From assembly GCF_008000895.1 (NCBI RefSeq), contig NZ_CP042823.1, forward strand, positions 3,686,001-3,750,000: a stretch of DNA of 64,000 bases. Reading direction: 5' to 3'. Source of the DNA: Methylobacterium sp. WL1. GTDB taxonomy: Bacteria > Pseudomonadota > Alphaproteobacteria > Rhizobiales > Beijerinckiaceae. Shown here one piece after another: positions 16,826 to 25,437 of the stretch. A program made the translations under genes and the position numbers. Every line of letters starts with the position of its first letter. Within the stretch, counting starts at the first letter, position 1. Under the pieces are notes generated by a model. The model was not told the origin of the DNA, searched no databases, and saw only the letters and a list, made by a program, of their open reading frames with translations.

Positions 16826-17605
16826 TCAGAAGGCCGGCACTTCCCCCGGCCGCTTGTCCGTGATGTAGGCCCGGATCGTATCGTTCTGATAGGCGCGGAC
16901 GAGCTTGGGTACCCACGGAGCGTTCTTGTCCGTCTCCCGAACCGCGATGAAGTTGCTGTAGGGATTGTCGACCGACGACTCGATCGCGATCGAGTCCTTG
17001 CCCGGCTTCAGGCCTGCCTCGACCGCGTAATTGGTGTTGATCACCGCAGCATCGAGATCGTCGAGGCTGCGCGATAACTGGGCCGCGTCGATCTCACGGA
17101 ACTGAAGCCTCTTCGGATTGTCGGTCACGTCGAGCACCGTGGGGAGGATGCCGACGCCGTCCTTCAGCTTGATCAGCTTCTGCGCCTGAAGCAGCAGCAG
17201 GGCGCGCCCGCCATTCGACGGGTCGTTCGGGATGCCGACCGACGCGCCGTTCCTGAGTTCGCCGACCGCCTTCACGCGCCGGGAATAGAGCCCGATCGGC
17301 GAGACGATCGTGGCCCCGACCGGCGCGATCTTGTAACCCTTCGCGGCGATCTGGTTCTCCAGGAAAGGCTTGTGCTGGAAGGCGTTGGCCTGAAGGTCCC
17401 CGGCATCCAGGGCGGCGTTCGGCAGGAGGTAGTCCGAGAACACGACGAGATCGAGATCGAGCCCGTCCTTGGCGGCGATCATCTTGACCTTCGCCCAGAC
17501 GTCCTCGGCATCGCTCATGATGCCGACCTTGATTTTCTCACCCGCCAAGGCCGGTGCGGCGAAGGTCAGCAGAACGGCGACGACGGAAAACAGCCTGCGT
17601 TTCAT
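16826..17605 (-). CDS. MetQ/NlpA-family substrate-binding protein
   Basis: This 259-residue periplasmic binding protein resembles MetQ, the methionine-binding component of a MetNIQ importer. Family features include KVGIMSDAEDVWAKVK near the N-terminus, NAFQHKPFLE (the family HxxYL-like block), the hinge region GASVGIPNDPSNGGRALLLLQ, and AVINTNYAVEAGL. The signal peptide (RRLFSVVAVLLTFAAPALA) ends in an AxA site without a lipobox cysteine, so the protein would be soluble, not a lipoprotein. The ATG at 17605 follows GGAG. No MetN ATPase or MetI permease gene adjoins it, so any transporter partner lies elsewhere. Confidence 0.9.
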   Translation of the reverse strand: MKRRLFSVVAVLLTFAAPALAGEKIKVGIMSDAEDVWAKVKMIAAKDGLDLDLVVFSDYLLPNAALDAGDLQANAFQHKPFLENQIAAKGYKIAPVGATIVSPIGLYSRRVKAVGELRNGASVGIPNDPSNGGRALLLLQAQKLIKLKDGVGILPTVLDVTDNPKRLQFREIDAAQLSRSLDDLDAAVINTNYAVEAGLKPGKDSIAIESSVDNPYSNFIAVRETDKNAPWVPKLVRAYQNDTIRAYITDKRPGEVPAF

Positions 17606-17984
17606 GAAAAACTCCACAGTCGCCGCTTGCAAAGCTCAAGGGCGCAAGAAGATGCATCGACTTAAATTTGAAACTACTCAGGCTCCGCGCGACGAAGACC
17701 TCGAGACAAACAGCCGCCACCGGGTCCGTGCGAGACCGTGACGACCGAGGATCGTGACCGGGCGGATCGTCGACGGCACCGGACATTACGACGGCTCGGC
17801 TTGGCTGGAAAAGAGGCCGCGCCGAACGGGCCGGCCGGGTGGTACGACCGGTGCGCACCGAGACAGAAGAATATTTTCTCTCTGCGGCGTCAGACAAGAT
17901 CGAACGCGTCGGCGAGCTGGAAAATTCGCCAGACCATTCCGCCAGAAAATTCTCGCCCCGCTCTGCGACGGCGCAGAACAGGCA
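17606..17984. other. 379-bp region upstream of the MetQ-type gene
   Basis: It contains AT-richer promoter-like sequence close to the gene (around 17655-17680) and GC-rich sequence beyond. I looked for a SAM-II-type riboswitch on the minus strand and found no convincing match. Confidence 0.4.
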
Positions 17985-18020
17985 CGAAAAAACGGGCGGC
18001 CCCGCGAGGGACCGCCCGTT
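17985..18020 (-). terminator. Rho-independent terminator of rpmE
   Basis: On the minus strand a GC-rich hairpin (arms 18012-18020 and 17991-17999, with an inner GGG/CCC extension and one mismatch) runs straight into six T residues. It starts 30 bp after the rpmE stop. This is a canonical intrinsic terminator. Confidence 0.88.
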
Positions 18021-18050
18021 CTGATTCGTTTCGGCGCGATCCGTCCGGGA

Positions 18051-18299
18051 TCAGCGCTTGCCGAGGTTGCCGAACCGCGAGTTGAAGCGCGAGACACGGC
18101 CAGCGCGATCGAGCATCTTCTGCTCGCCGCCGGTCCAGGCCGGGTGGGTGAGCGGATCGATGTCGAGGTTGAGGGTGTCACCCTCCTTGCCGTAGGTCGA
18201 ACGGGTCCGGTACTCGGTACCGTCCGTCATCACGACCTTGATGAAGTGGTAGTCGGGGTGCTCGGTCCCCTTGGCCTTTGCGGCCGCGTCCTTCGCCAT
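18051..18299 (-). CDS. rpmE: 50S ribosomal protein L31
   Basis: This 82-residue protein has the L31 pattern [17 protein letters not shown], then [13 protein letters not shown] and [11 protein letters not shown] near the C-terminus. L31 bridges the 50S and 30S subunits. No CxxC zinc ribbon is present, so this is the zinc-independent (C-minus) form. The ATG at 18299 is preceded by ACAGG; the open frame continues upstream, but the residues there are not L31-like. It is divergent from the ABC exporter gene and ends at a canonical terminator. Confidence 0.95.
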   Translation of the reverse strand: MAKDAAAKAKGTEHPDYHFIKVVMTDGTEYRTRSTYGKEGDTLNLDIDPLTHPAWTGGEQKMLDRAGRVSRFNSRFGNLGKR

Positions 18300-18541
18300 G
18301 ACCTGTCGTTCCTGTTCTGGCATGCCGGCGGGGAGCGCAGGAGGCGCCGCCCGGCCCGGAATGCGGAAGGTGTCAGCGGTTGCACCGAACCGTAGGTTCG
18401 TGGCAACGGCACGTCCAAGCCGACCGTGGTGGCGGCCCGCGGCCATTGAACACGCGCAATCGGATGAGGGGCGGCGTATATCGCAGGCTCTCTCCGGGAA
18501 CAAGCGCCGTGGACCGGGTGGGAAGAGACGCGTGAGGCGTG

Positions 18542-20386
18542 ATGGCCCGTAAGACCAAAGCGGCGGCTTCCGGCCGGCCGAAGGCCCCATTGAGCGCGCT
18601 CCGGCCGCTCCTGCCCTTCGCCCTGCGGTATCGCGGGCGGATCGTTGCCGGCATCCTGGCCCTCGTCTGCGCCTCGGCCTCGACCCTGGTGGTGCCGATC
18701 GCCATGCGGCGCGTCATCGACCACGGCTTCACGGCCGACGGCGCGAACGTGATCGACGCCTACTTCCTCGCGCTGCTCGGGGTGGTCGCGGCTTTCGCGC
18801 TCTCCAGCGCGGCCCGGGTCTACACCGTGGTCACGCTGGGCGAGCGCGTGGTCGCGGATCTGCGCAGCGCCGTCTTCGCCCGGCTGACGATCCTCGACCC
18901 CGCCTTTTTCGACCGCTCGCAATCGGGCGAGATCGTCTCTCGCCTCACCGCGGACGCGACGCAGATCAAGTCGGCCTTCGGCGTTTCCGTCTCGATCCTG
19001 CTGCGCAACCTATTCCTGTTCGTGGGCGCGACCGCCATGATGGTGATCACCAGCCCGCGCCTGTCGGTGATGGTGCTGGCCGCCATCCCGGTGATCGTGT
19101 TCCCGCTGATCGTCTCGGGCCGCGGCGTGCGGCGGCGCTCCCGGGCCGCGCAGGACCGGCTGGCGGACGCCTCAGCCTACGCCGCCGAGGCGGTCGGAGC
19201 AGTGCGGACCATGCAAGCCTTCGGGCGCTCCGGCACGGCTGCGGCCCGGTTCGCGGCCGCCTCAGAGGACGCCTACACGGCCGCCCGGGACTCGATCCGG
19301 GCGCGGGCGCTGCTCACCGGTGTGGCGATCTTCCTCATCTCGGCCTCGGTGGTCGGGGTGATGTGGTACGGCGCCCAGGGCGTACTTAACCACACGATGA
19401 CCGGCGGTGAGCTGTCGCAATTCGTGCTCTACGCTGTGTTCGGCGCAGGCGCGCTCGGCCAGCTCTCCGAGGTCTACGGCGACCTCGCGATGTCGGCCGG
19501 CGCGGCCGAGCGGCTGACCGAGATCCTCGCGTCCGAGCCCGCGATCCGTGCGCCCTCCCCGGCCCTGCCCCTTCCCGTGCCGGCCGGCGGCGCCGTAAAT
19601 TTCGAGGCCGTGCGCTTCACCTATCCGACCCGGCCCGGTCACGCTGCCCTGGACGGGCTGACCTTCGCGGCGGCCCCCGGCGAGCGCATCGCCATCGTGG
19701 GACCGTCCGGTGCCGGAAAGTCGACGGTGCTGCAGCTGCTCCTGCGCTTCTACGATCCGCAGGGCGGCCGCGTGCTGATCGACGGCATCGACATCGCGCG
19801 GGTCGATCCGGAGGCGCTGCGCGCCCGCATCGCCCTGGTCCCGCAGGATCCGGTGGTGTTCTCCGGGACCGTCTCCGAGAACATCCGCTACGGGCGCCCC
19901 GAGGCCGGTGAGGCCGAGGTGCGGCACGCCGCCGAACTTGCCAACGCGCACGGCTTCATCGCGGCCCTGCCGCAGGGCTACGACACCCAGGTCGGCGAGC
20001 GCGGCGTGACCCTCTCCGGCGGGCAGCGTCAGCGCGTCGCCATCGCCCGGGCGATCCTCAAGGATTCGCCGATCCTGCTACTCGACGAGGCGACCTCGGC
20101 CCTCGACGCGGAATCCGAGCGCGCCGTCCAGGCCGCCCTCGACACGCTGATGCGTGGGCGCACCACCCTGGTGATCGCCCACCGTCTCGCCACGATCCGC
20201 GCCGCGGACCGGATCCTCGTCCTCGACGACGGTCGCATCGTCGAGACCGGCACCCACGAGAGCCTGCTGGCCCAGGGCGCGCTCTACGCGCAGCTCGCGA
20301 GCCTGCAATTCACCGACGCCCTGGACGAGACCGCCCGCGGCAAGGGGCTTCGTACGCGCGGCGAGCGCATCCCCGCCGCCGAGTAG
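18542..20386 (+). CDS. MsbA-type ABC exporter (fused permease and ATPase)
   Basis: The 614-residue half-transporter has an N-terminal six-helix exporter domain (about 20-320) and a C-terminal nucleotide-binding domain. Walker A is GPSGAGKST (about 386-394), the signature [16 protein letters not shown], Walker [13 protein letters not shown] and the H-loop VIAHRLATI. It would work as a homodimer exporting a lipid or hydrophobic compound. The charged N-terminus has Lys/Arg/Ala before the first helix. A GTG 3 bp upstream is an alternative start; GAGG lies at a short distance. It is divergent from rpmE. The substrate cannot be inferred from the neighbours. Confidence 0.93.
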   Translation: MARKTKAAASGRPKAPLSALRPLLPFALRYRGRIVAGILALVCASASTLVVPIAMRRVIDHGFTADGANVIDAYFLALLGVVAAFALSSAARVYTVVTLGERVVADLRSAVFARLTILDPAFFDRSQSGEIVSRLTADATQIKSAFGVSVSILLRNLFLFVGATAMMVITSPRLSVMVLAAIPVIVFPLIVSGRGVRRRSRAAQDRLADASAYAAEAVGAVRTMQAFGRSGTAAARFAAASEDAYTAARDSIRARALLTGVAIFLISASVVGVMWYGAQGVLNHTMTGGELSQFVLYAVFGAGALGQLSEVYGDLAMSAGAAERLTEILASEPAIRAPSPALPLPVPAGGAVNFEAVRFTYPTRPGHAALDGLTFAAAPGERIAIVGPSGAGKSTVLQLLLRFYDPQGGRVLIDGIDIARVDPEALRARIALVPQDPVVFSGTVSENIRYGRPEAGEAEVRHAAELANAHGFIAALPQGYDTQVGERGVTLSGGQRQRVAIARAILKDSPILLLDEATSALDAESERAVQAALDTLMRGRTTLVIAHRLATIRAADRILVLDDGRIVETGTHESLLAQGALYAQLASLQFTDALDETARGKGLRTRGERIPAAE

Positions 20387-20813
20387 TTTTGGGACTTGGC
20401 TGGGTAGGGTTCGGGGACGGAAGGCTCGTGTCCGTCGCCGAGAGCCGGAACAGGACCGTGATCGTACTTCAACGGGCGGCCGCCTTGAAGGTCTAGGCCC
20501 CGCCGTGCCTACGTGTCTCCCGTCCGGTGGATAGAGCCCGGTCGACTGCCTCGGCTACGCCAATGCCGCTTCCGAGATGCTCGCGCAGGCCGACGCCACG
20601 GGCAGCAATCCGATGCTGGCGAGATCTCCCACACGATGGTCGCCGAAGACGGCCACGCTCGGGCCGAGGGGCTGGGGACGTCCCATGCCACCCTGGACCT
20701 GGTCGGCGCCGAGCGATGAGTCCGCCCCCGAGGACATCGCCGTCGGTGTGCGCCATTGCGGGCGGGGCTCTCGAAGCGCGTCGTTCGGTCCGGTCTATCG
20801 GACGGGCGAGCGC
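20387..20813. other. 427-bp gap between convergent genes
   Basis: No intact gene is recognised. One frame (about 20551-20640) reads LGYANAASEMLAQADATG, which recalls a short piece of a PLP-dependent D-cysteine desulfhydrase-like enzyme, but the similarity does not continue. No clear terminator was found. Confidence 0.35.
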
Positions 20814-21827
20814 CTACCGCTCCGTCAGCTTCATCTCGATCCGGCGGTTCCTGGCATAGGCATCCTCGGTGGTGCCGGCGTCGAGGGGTTGGAACTCGCC
20901 GAAGGCCCCGGCCAGGAGATGCTGCGGCGGGATGCCCTTGCTCGCGAGATACTGCACCACCGCGATCGCCCGGGCAGCCGAGAGCGCCCAGTTCGACGGG
21001 AATTGCGCGGTGATGATCGGCCGCGCATCGGTGTGGCCGTCGACCCGCAGGACCCACGGCAGGTCCGCCGGGATCTGCCGGGCAAGGTCGGCGATGGCCG
21101 CGGCGATCCGGTCGAGCTCCGGGCCTGCCTCCGGCTTCAACGTCGCGGAGCCGCCGGGGAACAGCACCTCGGATTGCAGCACGAAGCGGTCGCCGACCAC
21201 CCGGATGTCCGGCCGGTTGCCGAGAATCTGTCGCAGGCGCCCGAAGAAGTCCGAGCGGTAGCGCGCCAGCTCCTGGACTTTCTGGGCCAGGGCGACGTTC
21301 AGTCGGCTGCCGAGTTCGGCGATCCGCACCTGCGATTCCCGGTCGCGGGTCTCCGAGGCGGCCAGCGCATCCTCGAGGGCTGCGAGCTGGCGGCGCATGG
21401 CGCTGATCTGCTCGTTCAGGAGATCGACCTGGGACAACGCCCGCTTTGTCGCGCCGCGCTCGGCCTCCAGCTGCTTGTCGAGGGCACCCGCGGCCCCCTG
21501 GCTGACAGTCGCGGCCTCGGCCTGCGACTTGGCCTGATCACGCTCGGCCTCGACGCCGGCGAGCGTGGTGCGAAGGCTGCGGACCTCGTCCTCCTGGCCG
21601 CGGCGGTTCGAGCGCTCCAAGGCCAAAAGATCGGTGAGGTCGGCGATCTGGCGGTTGAGCTTGACCAGCGTGGCGTCTCGCCCGGTCAATTCCTGCGACA
21701 GGAAGAACTGGCCGACCACGAACACCGTGAGCAGGAACACTACCGCCAGCAGCAGCGTCGCCAGGGCATCGACGTAGCCGGGCCAGACGTTGAGGGGGCG
21801 CCGGGCGCGGGCCGCGGTCGAGGCCAC
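20814..21827 (-). CDS. OmpA/MotB-like peptidoglycan-binding stator protein
   Basis: This 337-residue protein has one N-terminal membrane helix (about 17-42) preceded by GYVDALATLL. The Asp aligns with the proton-accepting Asp of MotB. A long coiled coil (about 50-190) and a C-terminal OmpA-like peptidoglycan-binding domain (about 210-335, VDGHTDARPI, NWALSAARA, RNRRIEMKLTE) follow. It pairs with the MotA/TolQ-like channel encoded immediately upstream (TAG and GTG share one base). The coiled coil between helix and OmpA domain is much longer than in MotB. No flagellar gene is nearby, so it is probably an ion-driven stator of unknown task. Confidence 0.85.
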   Translation of the reverse strand: MASTAARARRPLNVWPGYVDALATLLLAVVFLLTVFVVGQFFLSQELTGRDATLVKLNRQIADLTDLLALERSNRRGQEDEVRSLRTTLAGVEAERDQAKSQAEAATVSQGAAGALDKQLEAERGATKRALSQVDLLNEQISAMRRQLAALEDALAASETRDRESQVRIAELGSRLNVALAQKVQELARYRSDFFGRLRQILGNRPDIRVVGDRFVLQSEVLFPGGSATLKPEAGPELDRIAAAIADLARQIPADLPWVLRVDGHTDARPIITAQFPSNWALSAARAIAVVQYLASKGIPPQHLLAGAFGEFQPLDAGTTEDAYARNRRIEMKLTER

Positions 21828-22810
21828 TACACCCGCTCCCGGCCGAGCCGGTCGAGCACCTGCTTCAGCTCACGCTCGCGGCTCGCCTGGGCCTCGACCC
21901 AGTCGCGGATCATCTGCTGCTCGGCGCGCATGTGCTGGACGAGGCCCTGGATGCCCTCGGCCAGGTTGGTCATGGCCAGCGTCGCGGCACGGCCGCCCCC
22001 GCCCTCGGATACGATCGTGGTCAGACGCTCGACCGCCTCCTTGAGATCCTGCGCACCGGCGGCGGCGGCAACAGGCCGGACAGCGCCCGCCACTGCCGGC
22101 TCGGACGCCGTTCCGGACAGCAGCCAATCCTGCAATTCGTTGTGGAAACGGGCATGGGCCTGGCCGGCCTGCAGTTCCAGGAAACCGGTGATCAGCGACG
22201 AGGCGAGACCGAACAGCGAGGCCGAGAAGGCGAGGCCGATGCCTGAGAGCGGCACGGCGAGCCCGGACTTGAGCTCGTCGAACATCACCCCGGCATCGCC
22301 GCCGCCACGCATGCCCTTGATCACCCCGCCGACCGCCGAAAGCGTGTCGATCAGGCCCCAGAACGTGCCGAGCAGGCCCAACAGGATCAGGATGCCGGCG
22401 ATGTAGCGCAGCATCTCGCGGCCTTCGTCGAGGCGCGCCGCGATCGTATCGAGGTAGCCTGAGGTCCCCGGCAGCAGCGCCCCGGTCTTCCGGGCCGCGA
22501 TCATCGGCACCATCGGGGCGAGCAGCGCCGGCGGCTTCCGGGCCTGAGCACCGGTCGCCACCGCGTTGACGTAGCCGACCTCGCGGAACAGCCGGACGAC
22601 CTGCCCGAAGGCGATCAGCACCGCGATCAGCAGAACCCCGAGGATCAGCCCGTTGAGCCCGGGATTGGCCAGGAAGGCTGGGGTGATCTGCTTGAACAGG
22701 ATGAAGGCCAGGAAGCCCACCAGGATCAGGAATATCACCATACGCCCGAGATAAATCCCGGGTCGCGCCAGCGGTGGACTGCTATTCTCACTGTTGTCGC
22801 GGGCGGCCAT
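21827..22810 (-). CDS. MotA/TolQ/ExbB-like proton channel protein
   Basis: This 327-residue protein has helices at about 25-43 and 52-72, then a pair near 140-160 and 190-220 (AGILILLGLLGTFWGLIDTL; GIGLAFSASLFGLASSLITGFLEL). This is the channel signature of the MotA/TolQ/ExbB family. A cytoplasmic C-terminal part with predicted coiled coil follows. With the OmpA-like partner it should form a proton-driven complex spanning the inner membrane and anchored to peptidoglycan. The ATG at 22810 is favoured; the frame upstream of it reads unconvincingly. The pair is transcribed alone. Confidence 0.85.
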   Translation of the reverse strand: MAARDNSENSSPPLARPGIYLGRMVIFLILVGFLAFILFKQITPAFLANPGLNGLILGVLLIAVLIAFGQVVRLFREVGYVNAVATGAQARKPPALLAPMVPMIAARKTGALLPGTSGYLDTIAARLDEGREMLRYIAGILILLGLLGTFWGLIDTLSAVGGVIKGMRGGGDAGVMFDELKSGLAVPLSGIGLAFSASLFGLASSLITGFLELQAGQAHARFHNELQDWLLSGTASEPAVAGAVRPVAAAAGAQDLKEAVERLTTIVSEGGGGRAATLAMTNLAEGIQGLVQHMRAEQQMIRDWVEAQASRERELKQVLDRLGRERV

Positions 22811-23059
22811 CGGTCGCTCTAACCTGATCTCAACATGGGGTCGCCAAGAAGCGGGGCCCGTCACGGCCACTGTGGGGGCAGCCCCACCTGCGATCAAGTC
22901 TCACCGCGGACACGCTTGTGTGGCGCCAGACCGGGCGGGACCGGACCCACCCGTGGCATGAGGTAGGCATCAGCCCTGCACAAGCGGCCCATTCGACTTA
23001 GGCGGGTTCGATCTCAGGTGGTCGGACGCGGGATGGCGGAGCCGGCCCGATCGGTGGCT

Positions 23060-23146
23060 TCAGCGGTGCTGGTACCAGTCCCAGACCAGATAGGCCGGAA
23101 ACGGAAGCATGATGGCGAAGAAAATCCAGTCGAACATCTGAGGCAT
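23060..23146 (-). CDS. 28-residue putative small membrane protein
   Basis: An ATG at 23146, preceded on the minus strand by AGGGAGCTCCGC (a good ribosome binding site), opens a 28-codon frame ending in TGA. The product, MPQMFDWIFFAIMLPFPAYL followed by VWDWYQHR, is one hydrophobic helix with an aromatic, basic end, which suits a single-pass inner-membrane peptide. It lies 100 bp after the YmdB-like gene in the same direction, so it may be the last gene of the fthC unit. Its function is unknown. Confidence 0.5.
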   Translation of the reverse strand: MPQMFDWIFFAIMLPFPAYLVWDWYQHR

Positions 23147-23246
23147 GCGGAGCTCCCTGGTTCAGAGGATCTCTGCAATCTACGGGTGCGGGCCGCTGAA
23201 GTTCCTGGGGCGGCGCGTGCCGGCACCCGCTTCGGCTGCGAGGGCG

Positions 23247-24065
23247 CTAGTCCCAGAACCGAGGCCAGCTCTCCTCGAGATGCGGACCGAGGCGGACCGC
23301 CGCGACCCGGGTCGCCAGGCCGTCCGCCTGCGTCTCGACGGCGAAGCCGCACAGCGTCGCCTCGCCGCCGGCGACCTCCCAGCGGGAACCCGGCGTCTTC
23401 TGGATCATCCGGCGAATCGGCTCATCCTTCTGCATGCCGATGACTGAGTCGTAGTCGCCGCACATGCCGGCATCCGACAGGTAGGCCGTGCCGCCGGGCA
23501 GGATCCGGTGATCGGCCGTCGGCGTGTGGGTGTGGGTACCGACCACGAGGCTGGCACGGCCGTCGAGATAATGGCCTAACGCCTGCTTCTCGCTGGTCGC
23601 CTCGGCGTGCACGTCCACCACGACGGCGTCGGCGGCGGCCCCGAGCGGGCAAGCGGAGATCTCGCGTTCGACTGCGGTGAAGGGGTCGTCCATGGCGTCC
23701 ATGAAGACCCGGCCCATCACGTTGACCACGAGCACCCGGGCTCCGCCCTGCGTCTCCACCACGGTGGCGCCGCGGCCCGGCGTACCCGGGGGATAGTTCG
23801 CCGGCCGCACCAGACGGGGCTGACGGGCGATGAACACCAGCGCCTCGCGCTGGTCGAAGCTGTGGTTGCCGAGCGTCACCGCATCGGCGCCCGCCTGGAT
23901 CAGCTCGTCGCAGATCGTCTCGGAGATGCCGAAGCCGCCGGCGGCGTTCTCACCGTTGACCACGACGCAGTCGAGCCGCCAGCGCTCCCGGAGTTTGGGC
24001 AGGCGCTCGCACACGACGGTACGGCCCGGGCGACCGATCACGTCGCCGAGAAAGAGCAGCCGCAT
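23247..24065 (-). CDS. YmdB-like metallophosphoesterase (TIGR00282 family)
   Basis: This 272-residue cytosolic enzyme matches the TIGR00282/YmdB family, whose Bacillus member is a 2',3'-cyclic-nucleotide phosphodiesterase. Metal-site motifs are visible: FLGDVIGRPGR (Asp8), VVNGENAAGGFG (Asn and Glu), TLGNHSFD, VDVHAEATSEK and GTHTHTPTAD. The length is typical. The start lies 3 bp after the fthC stop, so the two are co-transcribed, an arrangement seen widely in alphaproteobacteria. It may act in RNA turnover or cyclic-nucleotide signalling. Confidence 0.9.
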   Translation of the reverse strand: MRLLFLGDVIGRPGRTVVCERLPKLRERWRLDCVVVNGENAAGGFGISETICDELIQAGADAVTLGNHSFDQREALVFIARQPRLVRPANYPPGTPGRGATVVETQGGARVLVVNVMGRVFMDAMDDPFTAVEREISACPLGAAADAVVVDVHAEATSEKQALGHYLDGRASLVVGTHTHTPTADHRILPGGTAYLSDAGMCGDYDSVIGMQKDEPIRRMIQKTPGSRWEVAGGEATLCGFAVETQADGLATRVAAVRLGPHLEESWPRFWD

Positions 24066-24068
24066 GGA

Positions 24069-24686
24069 TCAGGATGTCCTGTCGAACCGGATCACGCCCA
24101 TCTCGGTGATCACGAACTGGAGCGGCCGGTCGTGCGGCTCGGCCGGCACGTGTTCAACCGCCTGGACGGAGAAGCCGACCCCGACCGTGAGGACGGGTCG
24201 CCGAGCGGATAAGCGCGCGATCGCGCCGTCATAGTACCCGCGACCGTATCCGATGCGCTGGCCGTCGCGATCGAAGGCAGCGAGCGGCACGATCAGGGCG
24301 TCGGGCTCCACGGGCGGAAGCGACGGATCCGGCTCGCTCAGGCCGAAGCGGCCGGCGACCAGCGCGTCCCCGGCCCGCCACTCCCGGAAGATCAGTCCCT
24401 CGGGGGTGACGTGCGGCAGTGCGACCGCTTGGCCACGGGCGAGCAACCCCTCGGCAGCGGGACGCGGATCGACCTCGCTGCGGATGGGCCAATAGGCGCC
24501 GACCAGCCGGGCCTCGGCCAGTTCCGGCAGAGCCAGCAGCGCGCGGGCGATCCGAGCGGAGGCGTCCAGCCGGGCGGCCGGATCCAGCGCGTCCCGGGCG
24601 GCCAGTGCCGAACTGCGCAGTGCGGCCTTGAGGACCGCGTCCGGGCAGGGAGATCCGGTATCTGAAGACGATGAGTGCGGAGCCAC
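24069..24686 (-). CDS. fthC: 5-formyltetrahydrofolate cyclo-ligase
   Basis: This 205-residue enzyme converts 5-formyl-THF to 5,10-methenyl-THF with ATP, salvaging an inhibitory folate in one-carbon metabolism. Family motifs are present: the N-terminal K-AALRSSALAARDAL helix, AYWPIRSEVDPRP, the central LPHVTPEGLIFREW, and the glycine-rich DRDGQRIGYGRGYYD nucleotide loop. The GTG start lacks an obvious Shine-Dalgarno sequence. It directly follows the probable 6S RNA, as in many proteobacteria where ssrS and fthC (ygfA) are neighbours. Confidence 0.93.
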   Translation of the reverse strand: MAPHSSSSDTGSPCPDAVLKAALRSSALAARDALDPAARLDASARIARALLALPELAEARLVGAYWPIRSEVDPRPAAEGLLARGQAVALPHVTPEGLIFREWRAGDALVAGRFGLSEPDPSLPPVEPDALIVPLAAFDRDGQRIGYGRGYYDGAIARLSARRPVLTVGVGFSVQAVEHVPAEPHDRPLQFVITEMGVIRFDRTS

Positions 24687-24689
24687 GTG

Positions 24690-24830
24690 AGCCGTTGGAG
24701 GATCGATCCCGGGAAACCTACAGAGTAGGTGGGCGCCGTGTTGACCAAGTCCAGGGACGAGGCCAGGGACAGCTCCCGAGGGAGTCGATAAGGCCCCGGG
24801 GAAAGTGCTCCTGACGAACTCTGCAGCCCC
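24690..24830 (-). ncRNA. ssrS: Candidate 6S RNA
   Basis: The gap upstream of fthC on the same strand can fold into a long imperfect rod. GCGGGGCU near 24830 can pair with GGCUCCGC near 24675-24682, and CCCGGG (about 24794-24800) with CCCGGG (24708-24713). Two small internal hairpins are visible: ACCTAC-TCT-GTAGGT (24716-24730) and CTCC-CTCG-GGAG (about 24774-24785). 6S RNA inhibits housekeeping RNA polymerase and is usually encoded just before fthC. The call rests on position and hairpins; ends are approximate, and the usual zapA neighbour is absent. Confidence 0.5.
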
Positions 24831-24962
24831 GCCTTCGCAATGTAGCGATCTCGTGGGGCTCCCGCCAGGGCCGACGACATGGAAATATCGATGGGCAGGG
24901 ATCGATCCGATGCGGCATCGGACGCGTCGGCTCAGCTCCGTATCGCGGCGGCCGAGCGTTCC

Positions 24963-25211
24963 TCAGCGAAGGTTGTCGCTCGCCCCGGCGACGACCGCCT
25001 GGGTGCCGGCCAGGATCTCGGCCCGCACGGTCTCCGTCTCGGCCGCGTCCCAGAGGCGGATCAGCTCGATCAGACCGCCATGGGTCGCAGAAACCGATTC
25101 AGTGAAGAACGCCTCGACCGGGATGCCGGCAACGGCGGCGATCCGCGAGAGCCTGACATTCAGGGCGTTGCACGCAGGCATGTCGGTTCCGATCGTGGCG
25201 CTTGCACTCAT
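24963..25211 (-). CDS. Small protein resembling the C-terminus of XRE regulators
   Basis: This 82-residue protein starts at ATG 25211, about 10 bases after GGAG. RLSRIAAVAGIPVEAFF followed by LIELIRLWDAAETETVRAEI resembles the end of XRE-type helix-turn-helix proteins (the last helix, then a short dimerisation tail), but the DNA-binding helices themselves are missing. It may be a dimerisation-only modulator or just a conserved small protein. The upstream 220 bp is AT-rich for this genome (25240-25325) and probably holds its promoter. No function is assigned. Confidence 0.6.
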   Translation of the reverse strand: MSASATIGTDMPACNALNVRLSRIAAVAGIPVEAFFTESVSATHGGLIELIRLWDAAETETVRAEILAGTQAVVAGASDNLR

Positions 25212-25437
25212 GAAACAGTCACTCCGATTGATCGGACGCACGGGATATCAGACATCCTCAAACCAAAATACAATCTATGCAATTAGTCCATCCGGCTTAA
25301 GGCACGCACAAGTTGCGTTATCCACCATCGAGGTAGGCAACAAGCGCTGGGACAGCGTTTTGACCCCTGAAGCCCTGTTGCAACAGGCTGAACCCATGGG
25401 TTTGGGGGCTACCGACGCCGGCAACGCTGCGAAGCGA

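Noticed and set aside
17606..17900. SAM-II riboswitch upstream of the MetQ-type gene
   Set aside because: No match to the conserved SAM-II pseudoknot sequence could be made on the minus strand.
20545..20640. D-cysteine desulfhydrase-like fragment (LGYANAASEMLAQADATG)
   Set aside because: Only about 18 residues look similar and nothing continues on either side; too short to call a pseudogene.
20814..22810. Zorya-type anti-phage defence (ZorA/ZorB) for the MotA-like and OmpA-like pair
   Set aside because: No ZorC, ZorD or ZorE gene follows; the neighbours are housekeeping genes, and the long coiled coil is in the OmpA-like rather than the MotA-like partner.
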